Of a DNA stretch of 55,442 nt, positions 25,565 to 32,965 are shown piece after piece. Source of the DNA: Candidatus Faecousia excrementipullorum (GTDB lineage Bacteria > Bacillota > Clostridia > Oscillospirales > Oscillospiraceae); assembly GCA_018712825.1 (NCBI GenBank), contig DVGG01000006.1, forward strand, positions 1-55,442, given 5' to 3'. Below the pieces are notes generated by a model. The model ran no database searches and was not told where the DNA came from. It worked only from the letters and a program-made list of their open reading frames with translations. Position 1 is the first letter of the stretch, and every line of letters begins with the position of its first letter. The position numbers were made by a program, and so were the translations under genes.

Positions 25565-26254
25565 ATGAAGAAACCGGAAGTCAACTACCTGGAATTTCGC
25601 CCCAGTAAGCTCAATACCCCCCAGTTTTCCCATTTGAAGCTGCTGCTGGCCTGGTTTGCCTGCCTGGGGCTGTTTTTCCTATCGGAGCTGCTGGTGCCGA
25701 CGGAGCGGTGTACCCCCATGCATATGTTCCTGGATGATTGGATTCCCTTTCAGGAGATTTTTGTCCTTGCCTATGTGGGGTGGTTCCTGCTTATCGCCGG
25801 CTCTTTGGGGTACTTTCTTTTGTACCGGGTAGAGAGCTTCCGGCGGCTGCAAGTCTTTTTTATCGTCTGCCAGCTGGTGGCGGTGGTTGTCTATGTGGCC
25901 TTTCCCTCCTGCCAGGAGCTGCGGCCGGAGACCTTCCCCCGGGACAATGTGCTCACCCGGCTGGTGGGCCTTCTGTACAGCGCAGACACCAATACCGGCG
26001 TCTGTCCCTCCCTCCATGTGGCCTTTTCCTTCGGAATCGCCTCTGCCTGGTTGAAGGAACAGACAACGCCCTGGTGGGTGAGGGGAGGAATTGTGATTGC
26101 CTGTGTCCTGGCAGCCCTTTCCACCATGTTCATCAAGCAGCACTCGGCGGTGGACTTCTTCGCCGCCATCCCCCTGAGCCTGCTGGCGGAGGGGATTGCC
26201 TACGGCAAGGGCTACTGGCTCCCCAAAATGAAAAATGCGGCTCTCCAAAAATAA
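25565..26254 (+). CDS. PAP2 superfamily membrane phosphatase/phosphotransferase
   Basis: A 229-residue protein with five to six transmembrane segments. The C-terminal half has the PAP2 signature in the compact form found in inositol-phosphoceramide-synthase-like members: CPSLHVAFSFGIA (motif 2) and FIKQHSAVDFFAAIP (motif 3, with the His and Asp of the catalytic pair). It may dephosphorylate a lipid phosphate such as undecaprenyl or phosphatidic acid. The start at 25565 is seven bases after AAGGAG; the ATG at 25559 is too close. Confidence 0.82.
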   Translation: MKKPEVNYLEFRPSKLNTPQFSHLKLLLAWFACLGLFFLSELLVPTERCTPMHMFLDDWIPFQEIFVLAYVGWFLLIAGSLGYFLLYRVESFRRLQVFFIVCQLVAVVVYVAFPSCQELRPETFPRDNVLTRLVGLLYSADTNTGVCPSLHVAFSFGIASAWLKEQTTPWWVRGGIVIACVLAALSTMFIKQHSAVDFFAAIPLSLLAEGIAYGKGYWLPKMKNAALQK

Positions 26255-26271
26255 TCGGAGAGCCGATATTT
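26238..26271. terminator. Bidirectional terminator between PAP2 and M28 genes
   Basis: CGGCTCTCC at 26238-26246 pairs with GGAGAGCCG at 26257-26265, followed by ATATTTTAT. The hairpin includes the last codons of the PAP2 gene. Confidence 0.75.
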
Positions 26272-27497
26272 TATGCCTGGGGACGCTTCCGGGTGAGGTA
26301 CTCGTCCAGCTTGGTTTTCATGTTTTCCGGCATTTCCCGGGCTACCGGGCAGGTGTGGGCGTTTGCCATCCGCTCCAGGAAGGCGCAGATAAAGGCGATG
26401 TCTGCCTCCATCTGCTCCCCGTCCATCACCGCCATGGTGTCATAGCTGTTGTGGATGGTGGCGGTGTTCTGGGGAGCAATCCGGGCAAAGGACACAGCCG
26501 GGATGCCCTTGTCGGCAAAGGGGGTGGAGTCGCTGGAGTACACATCCTGCCGGGCCTTGCAGCCGAAGCCCTGCTCAGCGGCAAAGTAGGAGATATAGTG
26601 TACCAGCTTTTCCTCGCTGGTGCAGCAGGCGATGAACCGGCCCATAATGCAGCCGATCATGTCCAGATTGATATTCAGCACAATCTTGCCCAGTTCTTCC
26701 TCGTGGCTCTGGCAGTAGGCCTTGGAGCCCAGCAGGCCCCGCTCCTCACTGCCGCAGAAGACGAAACGCAGACCGTACCGATGGGGCTTTTTGGAGAAGG
26801 TCTCCGCCATGGAAAGCAGCCCAATGGAGCCGGACATATTGTCATAAGCACCCTGAGAAAGGGAAGTGGAATCATAGTGGGCGGTCAGGACAATATACTG
26901 GGGGTTTTCACCCGGCAAATCCAGAATCACATTGTGGGAATTTTCCTGGGTCTGGGTCTGCTTCAGCTGGATTTTTCCCATTTTTGCCCGGTTCTTCACC
27001 AGCAAAATGGCATCCTTGGCGTTGATGTTCACACCGGGAAGAAGATTTCCCTTGGAAACATAGCTTCTCAGCTCCCGCTGGTCAATGTCCCGGTCAGTAT
27101 AGTTGGCGTTGCCGTCATAGGTCACAAAGCCCACAGCGCCCTTTTCCAGAATGTCCTGATAGGTCCAGTACCCCAGATAGCCGTCCACCAGCACAATCTT
27201 CCCCCGGCAGCCGGAAAGGCTCTGGGGGGTGGTATCCCGCAGGTAATAAAGGGGTGCCTCCACCTGGGCAGAGCCGGCGCACAGATACCCCTTGCAGGGA
27301 ATCTCCTGCCCATCCGCCAGGAAAACGGCTTCTTCTATCGCAGCCATGTCCACAGCAAAGGGCTCAATCACCGCCTCGCCCCCAAACCGCTTGCACTCCC
27401 CGGCAATGTACTCCGCAGCCCGCAGCTCCTCCGGGCTGCCGCCGGTGCGCACATAAGCGGTTTCCTCAAAAATCCGCATAATATCCTTTTGGTCCAT
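26271..27497 (-). CDS. M28 family zinc aminopeptidase with PA-like insert
   Basis: The 408-residue protein lacks a signal peptide. Residues about 75-180 form a PA-like substrate-gating domain (GKIVLVDGYLGYWTYQDILEKGAVGFVTY). The catalytic M28 domain follows with the co-catalytic zinc motifs LTAHYDS, GAYDNMSG, CGSEERGLLGS (general base Glu), NLDMIG and IHNSYD. It should release N-terminal amino acids from peptides. AAAAAAGGAGGAG precedes the ATG at 27497. Confidence 0.9.
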   Translation of the reverse strand: MDQKDIMRIFEETAYVRTGGSPEELRAAEYIAGECKRFGGEAVIEPFAVDMAAIEEAVFLADGQEIPCKGYLCAGSAQVEAPLYYLRDTTPQSLSGCRGKIVLVDGYLGYWTYQDILEKGAVGFVTYDGNANYTDRDIDQRELRSYVSKGNLLPGVNINAKDAILLVKNRAKMGKIQLKQTQTQENSHNVILDLPGENPQYIVLTAHYDSTSLSQGAYDNMSGSIGLLSMAETFSKKPHRYGLRFVFCGSEERGLLGSKAYCQSHEEELGKIVLNINLDMIGCIMGRFIACCTSEEKLVHYISYFAAEQGFGCKARQDVYSSDSTPFADKGIPAVSFARIAPQNTATIHNSYDTMAVMDGEQMEADIAFICAFLERMANAHTCPVAREMPENMKTKLDEYLTRKRPQA

Positions 27498-27527
27498 GGA
27501 AATCTCCTCCTTTTTTATTTAAAAGGC

Positions 27528-27538
27528 ATTATATCACA
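27528..27538 (-). promoter_or_regulatory. Extended -10 promoter of the M28 gene
   Basis: On the minus strand TGTGATATAAT, an extended -10; the -35 is weak. Confidence 0.5.
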
Positions 27539-27545
27539 AAATGCG

Positions 27546-27584
27546 CCCAAAGAAAAGCTCCGAAGCCGCAGCTTCGAAGCTTTT
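27546..27584 (-). terminator. Terminator of yebC
   Basis: A 14-base stem with one mismatch (27553-27566 with 27571-27584) followed on the minus strand by TTTTCTTT. Confidence 0.75.
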
Positions 27585-27595
27585 TCAGTGATTTT

Positions 27596-28330
27596 TTAGT
27601 TGTCCCAGTTGTGCCACACGTTCTGCACATCGTCATCGTCTTCCATGATGTCGATGAGCTTTTCCATGTTCTTGATCTGCTCCTCGTCGGTGAGGGTCTG
27701 ATAGTTCTGGGGAACCATCTCAATCTGGGCGGAAGCGAAGGTGTACTTCTTGGCAGCCATGGCATCGGCTACGGCGTTGAAGTCGTCGGGGGTGGTGTAG
27801 ATGGTGAACACATCGTCCTCGGCCTCAAAGTCGTCAGCGCCGCAGTCCATGGCGTCCATCATCACGGCGTCCTCCTCGTAGTCACCCTCGGAGTTGTCGA
27901 TGACCAGCACGCCCTTCTTGTCAAAGCTCCAGGACACGCAGCCGGTGGCGCCCAGGTTGCCGCCAAACTTGTCGAAGTGGTGGCGCATGCTGCCGGCGGT
28001 ACGGTTCCGGTTGTCGGTCATGGTCTCCACAATCACAGCCACACCGCCGGGGCCGTAGCCTTCGTAGGTGATGGATTCGTAGTTTTCGCCGCTGCCTGCG
28101 CCGGCGGCCCGCTCCAGTACCCGCTTGATGTTGTCGTTGGGCATATTGGCGGCCTTGGCCTTGGTGATGATGGTGGCAAGACGGGAGTTGTTGGCGGGAT
28201 CGATGGAGCCGCCGCCCTCTTTGACTGCCACAATCATTTCCTTTGCGATTTTGGTGAAGGCGGCAGCACGCTTGGCGTCCTGTGCACCCTTGGTCTTTTG
28301 GATGTTATGCCATTTGGAATGTCCGGACAT
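27596..28330 (-). CDS. yebC: YebC/PmpR family protein
   Basis: The 244-residue protein begins MSGHSKWHNIQKTKGAQDAKR and contains VKEGGGSIDPANNSRLATII and YEGYGPGGVAVIVE, which are diagnostic of YebC. Family members have been described as DNA-binding regulators, and some as translation factors that ease ribosome stalling at proline runs; which applies here is unknown. It has its own promoter and terminator and stands as a single gene. Confidence 0.97.
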   Translation of the reverse strand: MSGHSKWHNIQKTKGAQDAKRAAAFTKIAKEMIVAVKEGGGSIDPANNSRLATIITKAKAANMPNDNIKRVLERAAGAGSGENYESITYEGYGPGGVAVIVETMTDNRNRTAGSMRHHFDKFGGNLGATGCVSWSFDKKGVLVIDNSEGDYEEDAVMMDAMDCGADDFEAEDDVFTIYTTPDDFNAVADAMAAKKYTFASAQIEMVPQNYQTLTDEEQIKNMEKLIDIMEDDDDVQNVWHNWDN

Positions 28331-28383
28331 GAAAAATTTCTTCCCTTCTATATAACGGCGGTAAGCCTAAAATTTGCCCAACT

Positions 28384-28412
28384 ATTCTAACACAAAATTT
28401 TCGAGAAATCAA
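28384..28412 (-). promoter_or_regulatory. Promoter of yebC
   Basis: On the minus strand TTGATT (28407-28412), 17 bases, TAGAAT (28384-28389), about 55 bases before the start codon. Confidence 0.75.
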
Positions 28413-28416
28413 CCAA

Positions 28417-29211
28417 TTACAGGAAGAAATTGGTGCAATCCCTGTGAGATTGGGAAAGAACCACGGAAAGCTCCGGGTATTTCTCCTGCAGAGCCCGCTG
28501 CAAAACGGTACATACGGGGTTTTCCGTGTAGAAATGCCCGGCGTCAATCAGATGGATGCCCTGCTCCTGGGCAAGCCAGAAATCGTTATATTTTACATCG
28601 GCGGTGACAAAGGTATCGCATCCGGCAGCCGCCACCAGGGGCAGCTCGCTTCCGCAGCTTCCGCCGCCTACCGCCACCCGGTGAACAGAACCTTGTCCCT
28701 GGGTGTACCGCAGGCCGGGACAGCCAAGTTGGGTTTTCACCAGCCGGAGAAAATCCTCCAAAGGCTGCTTCTCCACAGCGCCCACCCGCAAAAGCCCCCA
28801 GGGGCGGCCCTGCTCATCAATCCCTGCCGGATTCAGCACCTGCACATCCTGAAGACCCAGGGCGGAAGCCAAAGCGTCATTCACTCCGCCGGGAGCCTGG
28901 TCCAGATTGGTGTGGGCGTTGATGGCGCTGATACCCTTGGCGCACAGCAGCATAATCCCCCGGCTGGTGGCATCCTCCGCCGTCAGGTGGGCAAGAGGAC
29001 GGAAGATGATGGGGTGGTGGGTGACAATCAGCTGAGCGCCGATTTCCTCTGCCTCCCGGCATACATGGTAAAATGGGTCCAGAGCTACTAAGATTTTGGT
29101 AACCGGGGTGTTTTTATCCCCGCACAAAAGACCCACGTTGTCCCAGTCCATCTTCATGGAAGGGGACGCCAGGGTATTGAGAAATGTCAGAACCTGTCCC
29201 ACGGTAATCAT
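28417..29211 (-). CDS. Nif3-like dinuclear metal center protein (YqfO family)
   Basis: The 264-residue protein has the Nif3/YqfO metal-binding blocks: DNVGLLCGD, LIVTHHPIIFRPL and, near the C-terminus, DAGHFYTENP. Two metals are expected to be held by the His and Glu residues. The biochemical role is uncertain; it is widely annotated as GTP cyclohydrolase I type 2 without firm proof. Its start is in an ATGA overlap with trmK, the common trmK-yqfO pairing of Bacillota. Confidence 0.93.
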   Translation of the reverse strand: MITVGQVLTFLNTLASPSMKMDWDNVGLLCGDKNTPVTKILVALDPFYHVCREAEEIGAQLIVTHHPIIFRPLAHLTAEDATSRGIMLLCAKGISAINAHTNLDQAPGGVNDALASALGLQDVQVLNPAGIDEQGRPWGLLRVGAVEKQPLEDFLRLVKTQLGCPGLRYTQGQGSVHRVAVGGGSCGSELPLVAAAGCDTFVTADVKYNDFWLAQEQGIHLIDAGHFYTENPVCTVLQRALQEKYPELSVVLSQSHRDCTNFFL

Positions 29212-29888
29212 AAGGTTTTTTCCTCCAATTCCTGTTTTAGTTTCCGGAAGCGCTCCAGCCGCTGAGGCTCCTGACCGCTTTCCTCCAGCCCGGCGATGGT
29301 CTGGGAAATGCCGCCGATGACCCGCTTCTGAAACTCTGGCAGCAGAGGACTGCCGCATTCCAACAGGGCAGGGGAGAGGTAGCAGGCCCAAAGAGGCTGA
29401 GGGGGACAGGGGGCGTAAGTCACCTCCATAATGGGGTAGATGAACTTCCCGTCCTGGGCCAGGGTCTCCCGGAGAATGGAAAAGCCGTTTTTCCACAGCC
29501 ATTGCCGCAGCTGGGGCCGTTTGGACTGGCATTGGAGAATCAGACGGTACCGGGAGTCCCGGAGCCAGGGGGCGGCGGAGAGAATGGCAATCATGGTGTC
29601 CGCTCCCATGCCTGCACACACCAGGGTATCAAAGTCCCGGGGAATCCCGGAGACACCGCTGCAAAGGTGGAAGGAGATTTTCTTTTCCACGCCGTACTTG
29701 CGGGCGTTTTCCCGGGCGGAGGCCAGGGGCTGGAGCGCCACATCCGAGGCAATGACGGAGGCGGCAATATTCTTTTGCAGCAGATAAATGCCAAGATATC
29801 CGTGGTCGCAGCCCACATCCGCCACCCGATCCCCGGGGCGGACGAACTGGCAGCAGGCGGCAAGGCGGTGGGAAAGGGGTGGCAGCAT
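29208..29888 (-). CDS. trmK: tRNA (adenine(22)-N(1))-methyltransferase
   Basis: The 226-residue SAM-dependent methyltransferase opens LPPLSHRLAACCQFVRPGDRVADVGCDHGYLGIYLL, the TrmK signature with the SAM-binding DVGCDHGYL motif. It methylates A22 in the D-loop of tRNAs. The start at 29888 has TTGGAGGA upstream; an in-frame ATG at 29921 would lie within the preceding terminator hairpin. It is the first gene of a two-gene unit with the Nif3-like gene. Confidence 0.93.
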   Translation of the reverse strand: MLPPLSHRLAACCQFVRPGDRVADVGCDHGYLGIYLLQKNIAASVIASDVALQPLASARENARKYGVEKKISFHLCSGVSGIPRDFDTLVCAGMGADTMIAILSAAPWLRDSRYRLILQCQSKRPQLRQWLWKNGFSILRETLAQDGKFIYPIMEVTYAPCPPQPLWACYLSPALLECGSPLLPEFQKRVIGGISQTIAGLEESGQEPQRLERFRKLKQELEEKTL

Positions 29889-29908
29889 ACAGTTCCTCCA
29901 ATTCTTAG

Positions 29909-29940
29909 AAAAAAATGCCATCCCGGAAAGGGGGATGGCA
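29909..29940 (-). terminator. Terminator after the DUF1858 gene
   Basis: On the minus strand a nine-base stem (29916-29924 with 29932-29940) is followed by seven Ts. It sits between the DUF1858 gene and trmK. Confidence 0.9.
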
Positions 29941-29947
29941 TAGCGGG

Positions 29948-30184
29948 TTACTTATCGGACTTTTCCTTCTGGTCGGCCTCGTAGGCTTCCAGGAAGTGGT
30001 TCAGCTGAGCCAGGAAGGGTTCGCAGTCGATGCCGTGCACCATGCAGGCCTCCTCAACGGTCTCTCCCCGGGAAGAAGGGCAGCCCAGGCAGTGCATGCC
30101 AATGGCAAAAAACAGAGGAGCGCTGTGGGGAGCAATGTCCAGCACATCTCCGATAATGGTATTCTTTTCAATCTTGACAGCCAT
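29948..30184 (-). CDS. DUF1858 domain protein (redox disulfide domain)
   Basis: A 78-residue protein with the DUF1858 pattern, including IGDVLDIAPHSAPLFFAIGMHCLGCPSS. The CLGC pair resembles a redox-active or metal-binding dithiol, and this domain is found beside hybrid-cluster and other anaerobic redox proteins. The start at 30184 follows AAAGGAGG; an upstream in-frame ATG at 30214 has no ribosome binding site. Confidence 0.88.
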   Translation of the reverse strand: MAVKIEKNTIIGDVLDIAPHSAPLFFAIGMHCLGCPSSRGETVEEACMVHGIDCEPFLAQLNHFLEAYEADQKEKSDK

Positions 30185-30214
30185 AATATGACCTCCTTTT
30201 TGGTATCTTGCCAT

Positions 30215-30243
30215 ATTATAACCGTATCCCGGACAAAAAACAA
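30215..30243 (-). promoter_or_regulatory. Promoter of the DUF1858 gene
   Basis: On the minus strand TTGTTT (30238-30243), 17 bases, TATAAT (30215-30220). Confidence 0.7.
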
Positions 30244-30303
30244 GTGCAAATCCGCAAAAGTGGGGGTTTGTAAAAAATAATTTTCAATTTGTCAAAAAAA
30301 CCC

Positions 30304-30332
30304 TTGCTTTTTTTTCGGGAGTGTGCTAATAT
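30304..30332 (+). promoter_or_regulatory. Promoter of tRNA-Arg
   Basis: TTGCTT at 30304-30309, 17 bases, TAATAT at 30327-30332 with an upstream TGC. It ends 26 bases before the tRNA. Confidence 0.65.
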
Positions 30333-30358
30333 ATTCGAGCGCTAAGTAAGAGCGCCAT

Positions 30359-30435
30359 GCGCCGGTAGCTCAGTTGGATAGAGTGACTGACTACGAATCA
30401 GTAGGTCGGGGGTTCGAGTCCCTTCCGGCGTACCA
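30359..30435 (+). tRNA. tRNA-Arg(ACG)
   Basis: A 77-base cloverleaf with encoded CCA. Acceptor GCGCCGG pairs with CCGGCGT (first pair G-U). The anticodon stem ACTGA/TCAGT holds the loop CTACGAA, giving anticodon ACG. The T arm contains GGTTCGAGTCC. A terminator follows directly and then a structured repeat that reproduces the 3' end of this tRNA. Confidence 0.95.
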
Positions 30436-30472
30436 AAAAATCCAGACACCCATCGGGTGTCTGGATTTTTTA
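30436..30472 (+). terminator. Terminator of tRNA-Arg
   Basis: AAAAATCCAGACACCC at 30436-30451 pairs with GGGTGTCTGGATTTTT at 30455-30470, starting right after the CCA. Confidence 0.92.
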
Positions 30473-30474
30473 TT

Positions 30475-30592
30475 GCCGGAAAGGGACTCGAAAGATAAAA
30501 TCCCACAGTCCGGTGGACTGTGGGCGGCGCCGGCTGGACGGCGCCGAACCTCACAATTTGCCAAAGGCAAATTGCAACGAGTCCCTTCCGGC
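30475..30592 (+). repeat. Three-hairpin element framed by a copy of the tRNA-Arg 3' end (locus A)
   Basis: The outer stem is 15 base pairs with one bulge: 30475-30490 pairs with 30578-30592. The right strand (CGAGTCCCTTCCGGC) is identical to the T-arm/acceptor 3' part of tRNA-Arg at 30415-30429. Inside are three hairpins. H1 is 30502-30524, ten pairs with loop GGT. H2 is 30525-30546, eight pairs. H3 is 30554-30574, nine pairs with loop AAA. Linkers AAAGATAAAATCC, GAACCTC and GCAA are shared, with small differences, with locus B at 35931-36054. I recognise no protein or known RNA family here. Confidence 0.7.
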
Positions 30593-30599
30593 GGCCCCC

Positions 30600-30704
30600 G
30601 TAACCCGAAAGCCCCAATAAACGGCTCCATCCGTTTCGCACCAACCAAAAGCGCCGAACCTCACAATTTTCCAACGGAAAATTGCCCCGAGTCCCTTCCG
30701 GGCG
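30600..30704 (+). repeat. Partial second copy of the tRNA-framed element (locus A)
   Basis: From 30651 the sequence repeats the end of locus A: GCGCCGAACCTCACAATTT, then a hairpin CAATTTTCC/GGAAAATTG with loop AAC (30664-30684), then CGAGTCCCTTCCGG (30688-30701). Compared with H3 of the first copy, one pair has changed from G-C to T-A on both sides. A separate small hairpin AAACGG/CCGTTT lies at 30620-30636. Confidence 0.6.
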
Positions 30705-30848
30705 GCGTGCCGCCGCTGTCAATTTCGCACGATAGCTTTCAGCAAATCGTTACTTCCCTGACCCGCCCGGTATCGGCGGGCGGTGCCCGCTGACAATGCG
30801 CACCGGGCTGGTCGGTAATCGTTCTTGCCCTGACCCGCCCGGTATCGT
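30698..30848 (+). repeat. Two degenerate ~75-base direct repeats
   Basis: Two copies (about 30698-30774 and 30776-30848) share a GGGCGG start, a CGCTG(T)CAAT block, a TCGTT segment and a nearly identical end CCTGACCCGCCCGGTATCG (30758-30776 and 30830-30848). No gene is present between the tRNA-Arg element and the DMT gene end at 30865. Confidence 0.5.
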
Positions 30849-30864
30849 TACTGCTTCCAAAGCC

Positions 30865-31917
30865 CTACATCACAACTCCCTCATGGCTATGGTTATGCTC
30901 CCCCAGCTGGCTATCTTCATGGCTGTGACCATGAACTGACTCATCCTCCCCGTGGATATGGGTGTGGGAGTGGACATGGGTGTGGGGGTGGGCGTGAACC
31001 AAATCCCCGTGGGCATGAAGATGGGTATGGGTGTGGGCATGGTCGTGGGTGTGCTGCAGGGAGATGGTGTCCTTCACCATCAGCACCGTGGCGCAGACCA
31101 TAATCAAAAGACCAATATAGAAGGGAAGATCCGGCTGCTCCCGGAGCAGCACCATGCTGAACAGCACCCCAAGGAAGGGGGCAAAGGCATAGTAGGCGCT
31201 GGTTTTGGCAGCCCCCAGCTCCTTCTGGGCCTGAATGTAAAAGTGGATGCTAAGGCCATAGGCCACAAACCCCAGGGCCATGGCACAAAGAATCCACTGA
31301 AGCTGGGGAAATTCCTCCTGCAAAAGCAGCGCCACCACCAGACTTCCCAGTCCGGAGAAAATTCCCTTGATGGTGGTAATTTCCACGGAGGACTTGTGGC
31401 TCAGCATCCGGGTGCAGTTGTTTTCCAGACCCCAGCAGCAGGCAGCAGCCAAAACCAGCAGCGAGCCGGAGCCGAACCGCAGGCTGTCCGCTCCTTCAAA
31501 GCTCAGAATGAGGCTTGCCCCGCATACCAGGGCGATGGCGGCTACCAATCGCCGGGAAAGGGCCTCCCGGAAGAACAGAAATGCAATGAGGGAGGTTGCC
31601 ACAATTTCAAAATTCCCCAAAAGGGAAGCATTGGCAGAATGGGTGGTTTTCAGCCCCAGCATGAGCAGAATGGGGGCGGCAATGTCCAGCACCACCATCC
31701 CAATGGTGTAGGGCAGCTCCTTCCGGGTCAGGTGGGGAGCTTTTTCCCGGGTTATGCGCCCATAAAAAAACAGACCAACCCCCGCCCCCAGATACAAAAA
31801 GGCCGCCATCATGGTAGGGCCTACCTGGGAGAGGAGCAGCTTGCTCAAAGGGATATTCAGTCCGTATAAAAGCGCTGCCAGCAGGGCGAAAACAGCAGCC
31901 GTGTTCTTGGCTTTCAT
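30865..31917 (-). CDS. DMT/EamA family transporter with histidine-rich C-terminal tail
   Basis: The 350-residue protein has ten hydrophobic segments in two EamA repeats (about residues 5-140 and 150-285), as in drug/metabolite exporters. After residue 285 it carries a tail of about 65 residues with some 22 histidines, mostly as alternating H-T-H-x-H and H-A-H repeats, then acidic residues. The tail would lie on the membrane surface and could bind Ni, Zn or Co. Ordinary EamA proteins lack it. A metal-related role is inference. GGGAGG precedes the ATG. Confidence 0.85.
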   Translation of the reverse strand: MKAKNTAAVFALLAALLYGLNIPLSKLLLSQVGPTMMAAFLYLGAGVGLFFYGRITREKAPHLTRKELPYTIGMVVLDIAAPILLMLGLKTTHSANASLLGNFEIVATSLIAFLFFREALSRRLVAAIALVCGASLILSFEGADSLRFGSGSLLVLAAACCWGLENNCTRMLSHKSSVEITTIKGIFSGLGSLVVALLLQEEFPQLQWILCAMALGFVAYGLSIHFYIQAQKELGAAKTSAYYAFAPFLGVLFSMVLLREQPDLPFYIGLLIMVCATVLMVKDTISLQHTHDHAHTHTHLHAHGDLVHAHPHTHVHSHTHIHGEDESVHGHSHEDSQLGEHNHSHEGVVM

Positions 31918-31934
31918 ATTCTGCCTCCCAAAGT

Positions 31935-31974
31935 AAAAATTCCCATATATCCCCCCGGGGGGGATATATGGGAA
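31935..31974 (-). terminator. Long palindromic terminator between the HAD and DMT genes
   Basis: A 17-base arm (TTCCCATATATCCCCCC, 31940-31956) pairs with its complement at 31958-31974, with one G between. On the minus strand it is followed by TTTTTAC and then the DMT ribosome binding site. It should reduce read-through from the HAD gene into the DMT gene. Confidence 0.75.
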
Positions 31975-32005
31975 TCATAACACAAAAAGACTTTCCTGTC
32001 ACCTG

Positions 32006-32647
32006 TTATTTTTCCAGCAGTTCCAGAAGCTCCTGGGGGGTGTTTGCAATGGAAACGGCACCGGCTTCCTGCATTTCTGTAACATTTCCATAGCCCCAGG
32101 CCACGCCGATGGTGGGAATCCGGTGCTCCGCAGCTCCCAGCACATCAAAGGCGGTGTCCCCGACCATCACAGCCTGAGAGATACCTGTGCAGGTGTTCAG
32201 AAGATAAGCAATGACAGAGGACTTGGAATCCCGGCGTCCGTCCAGTGTAGCGCCGCAGATTTTCTCAAAATAGGGGGAAAGCTGGAACTTTTCCATGATT
32301 TCCAGGGCGGTGACCTCCGGCTTGGAGGTGGCCACAAACAGCCGGTGACCGTGGTCTTTCAGGGTTTGCAGCAGCTCCGGTATCCCCGGGTAGGGGATAT
32401 TTTCGAATTTACCCACGGTGGTGTACCGTCCCCGGAAGACCCGGACGGCCTCTTCAATCTGCTCCGGCTCGACGCCGAACTTCAGGAAGGTTTCCCGGAG
32501 AGGAGGGCCTACAAATACCCCCAGGGTCTTTTTGTCCGGCACCGGCAGACCGAAATGCTCCAGAGCCAGGGCAGCACAGTTGGTAATGCCCTCTCCCGAG
32601 TCGGTGAGGGTTCCGTCCAAATCAAAAAAGATGGCTTTTCGCTCCAT
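32006..32647 (-). CDS. HAD family hydrolase, phosphoglycolate phosphatase-like
   Basis: A 213-residue haloacid-dehalogenase-type phosphatase. Motif I is FFDLDGTLTDSG (nucleophile and acid Asp), motif II VATSKP, the motif III lysine is in SKSSVIAYLL and motif IV is MVGDTAFDVLGA. An alpha-helical cap lies at residues 17-80, giving the Gph/PgmB-like class. The natural substrate is not evident. Confidence 0.9.
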   Translation of the reverse strand: MERKAIFFDLDGTLTDSGEGITNCAALALEHFGLPVPDKKTLGVFVGPPLRETFLKFGVEPEQIEEAVRVFRGRYTTVGKFENIPYPGIPELLQTLKDHGHRLFVATSKPEVTALEIMEKFQLSPYFEKICGATLDGRRDSKSSVIAYLLNTCTGISQAVMVGDTAFDVLGAAEHRIPTIGVAWGYGNVTEMQEAGAVSIANTPQELLELLEK

Positions 32648-32679
32648 GAAGACAGCTCCTTGACAATAGATTCCACCAT

Positions 32680-32707
32680 ATTATAGCAAATTTTTCAGGA
32701 AAAGCAA
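32680..32707 (-). promoter_or_regulatory. Promoter of the HAD gene
   Basis: On the minus strand TTGCTT (32702-32707), 16 bases, TATAAT (32680-32685). Confidence 0.65.
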
Positions 32708-32725
32708 TTCGTTTTCCCTTCCTTC

Positions 32726-32754
32726 TTGACTTTAGCACGATTTCGTGGTATCCT
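32726..32754 (+). promoter_or_regulatory. Promoter of scfA-scfB
   Basis: TTGACT at 32726-32731, 17 bases, TATCCT at 32749-32754 with TGG extending the -10. It lies 36 bases before the scfA start. Confidence 0.7.
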
Positions 32755-32790
32755 TAACCCAAATATTAAAAGCAAATGGAGGAGAAAACC

Positions 32791-32943
32791 ATGACTCATA
32801 TCAAGACCCTGGAGACCCGGAATCTGTGCCAAAGTGCCAAGAATGGCGGCTGCGGCGAGTGCCAGACCTCTTGCCAGTCTGCTTGCAAGACCAGCTGCGG
32901 CATTGCCAACCAGCAGTGCGAGAACAAGGGCGAGAACAAGTAA
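32791..32943 (+). CDS. scfA: Six-cysteine ranthipeptide SCIFF precursor
   Basis: A 50-residue peptide with the SCIFF signature: leader MTHIKTLETRNL, then GGCGECQTSC, QSACKTSC and a final cysteine at residue 43. The radical-SAM maturase encoded next makes thioether cross-links from these cysteines. Cysteines are at 13, 21, 24, 28, 32, 36 and 43, so there are seven; residue 13 is outside the usual six. Function of the mature peptide is unknown, though the precursor-maturase pair is nearly universal in Clostridia. ATG follows GGAGGAG. The gene is short and easily missed. Confidence 0.95.
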   Translation: MTHIKTLETRNLCQSAKNGGCGECQTSCQSACKTSCGIANQQCENKGENK

Positions 32944-32965
32944 TTTTTTCATAAGCAGTCAGGTC

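Noticed and set aside
30342..30793. Open frames across tRNA-Arg and the downstream element, on both strands
   Set aside because: They run through the tRNA and its terminator; the frame is a by-product of tRNA and repeat sequence. Peptides of this kind are a frequent annotation error.
30436..30860. CRISPR array
   Set aside because: The repeats are few, of unequal spacing and form hairpins tied to the tRNA 3' end; there are no regular spacers or cas genes.
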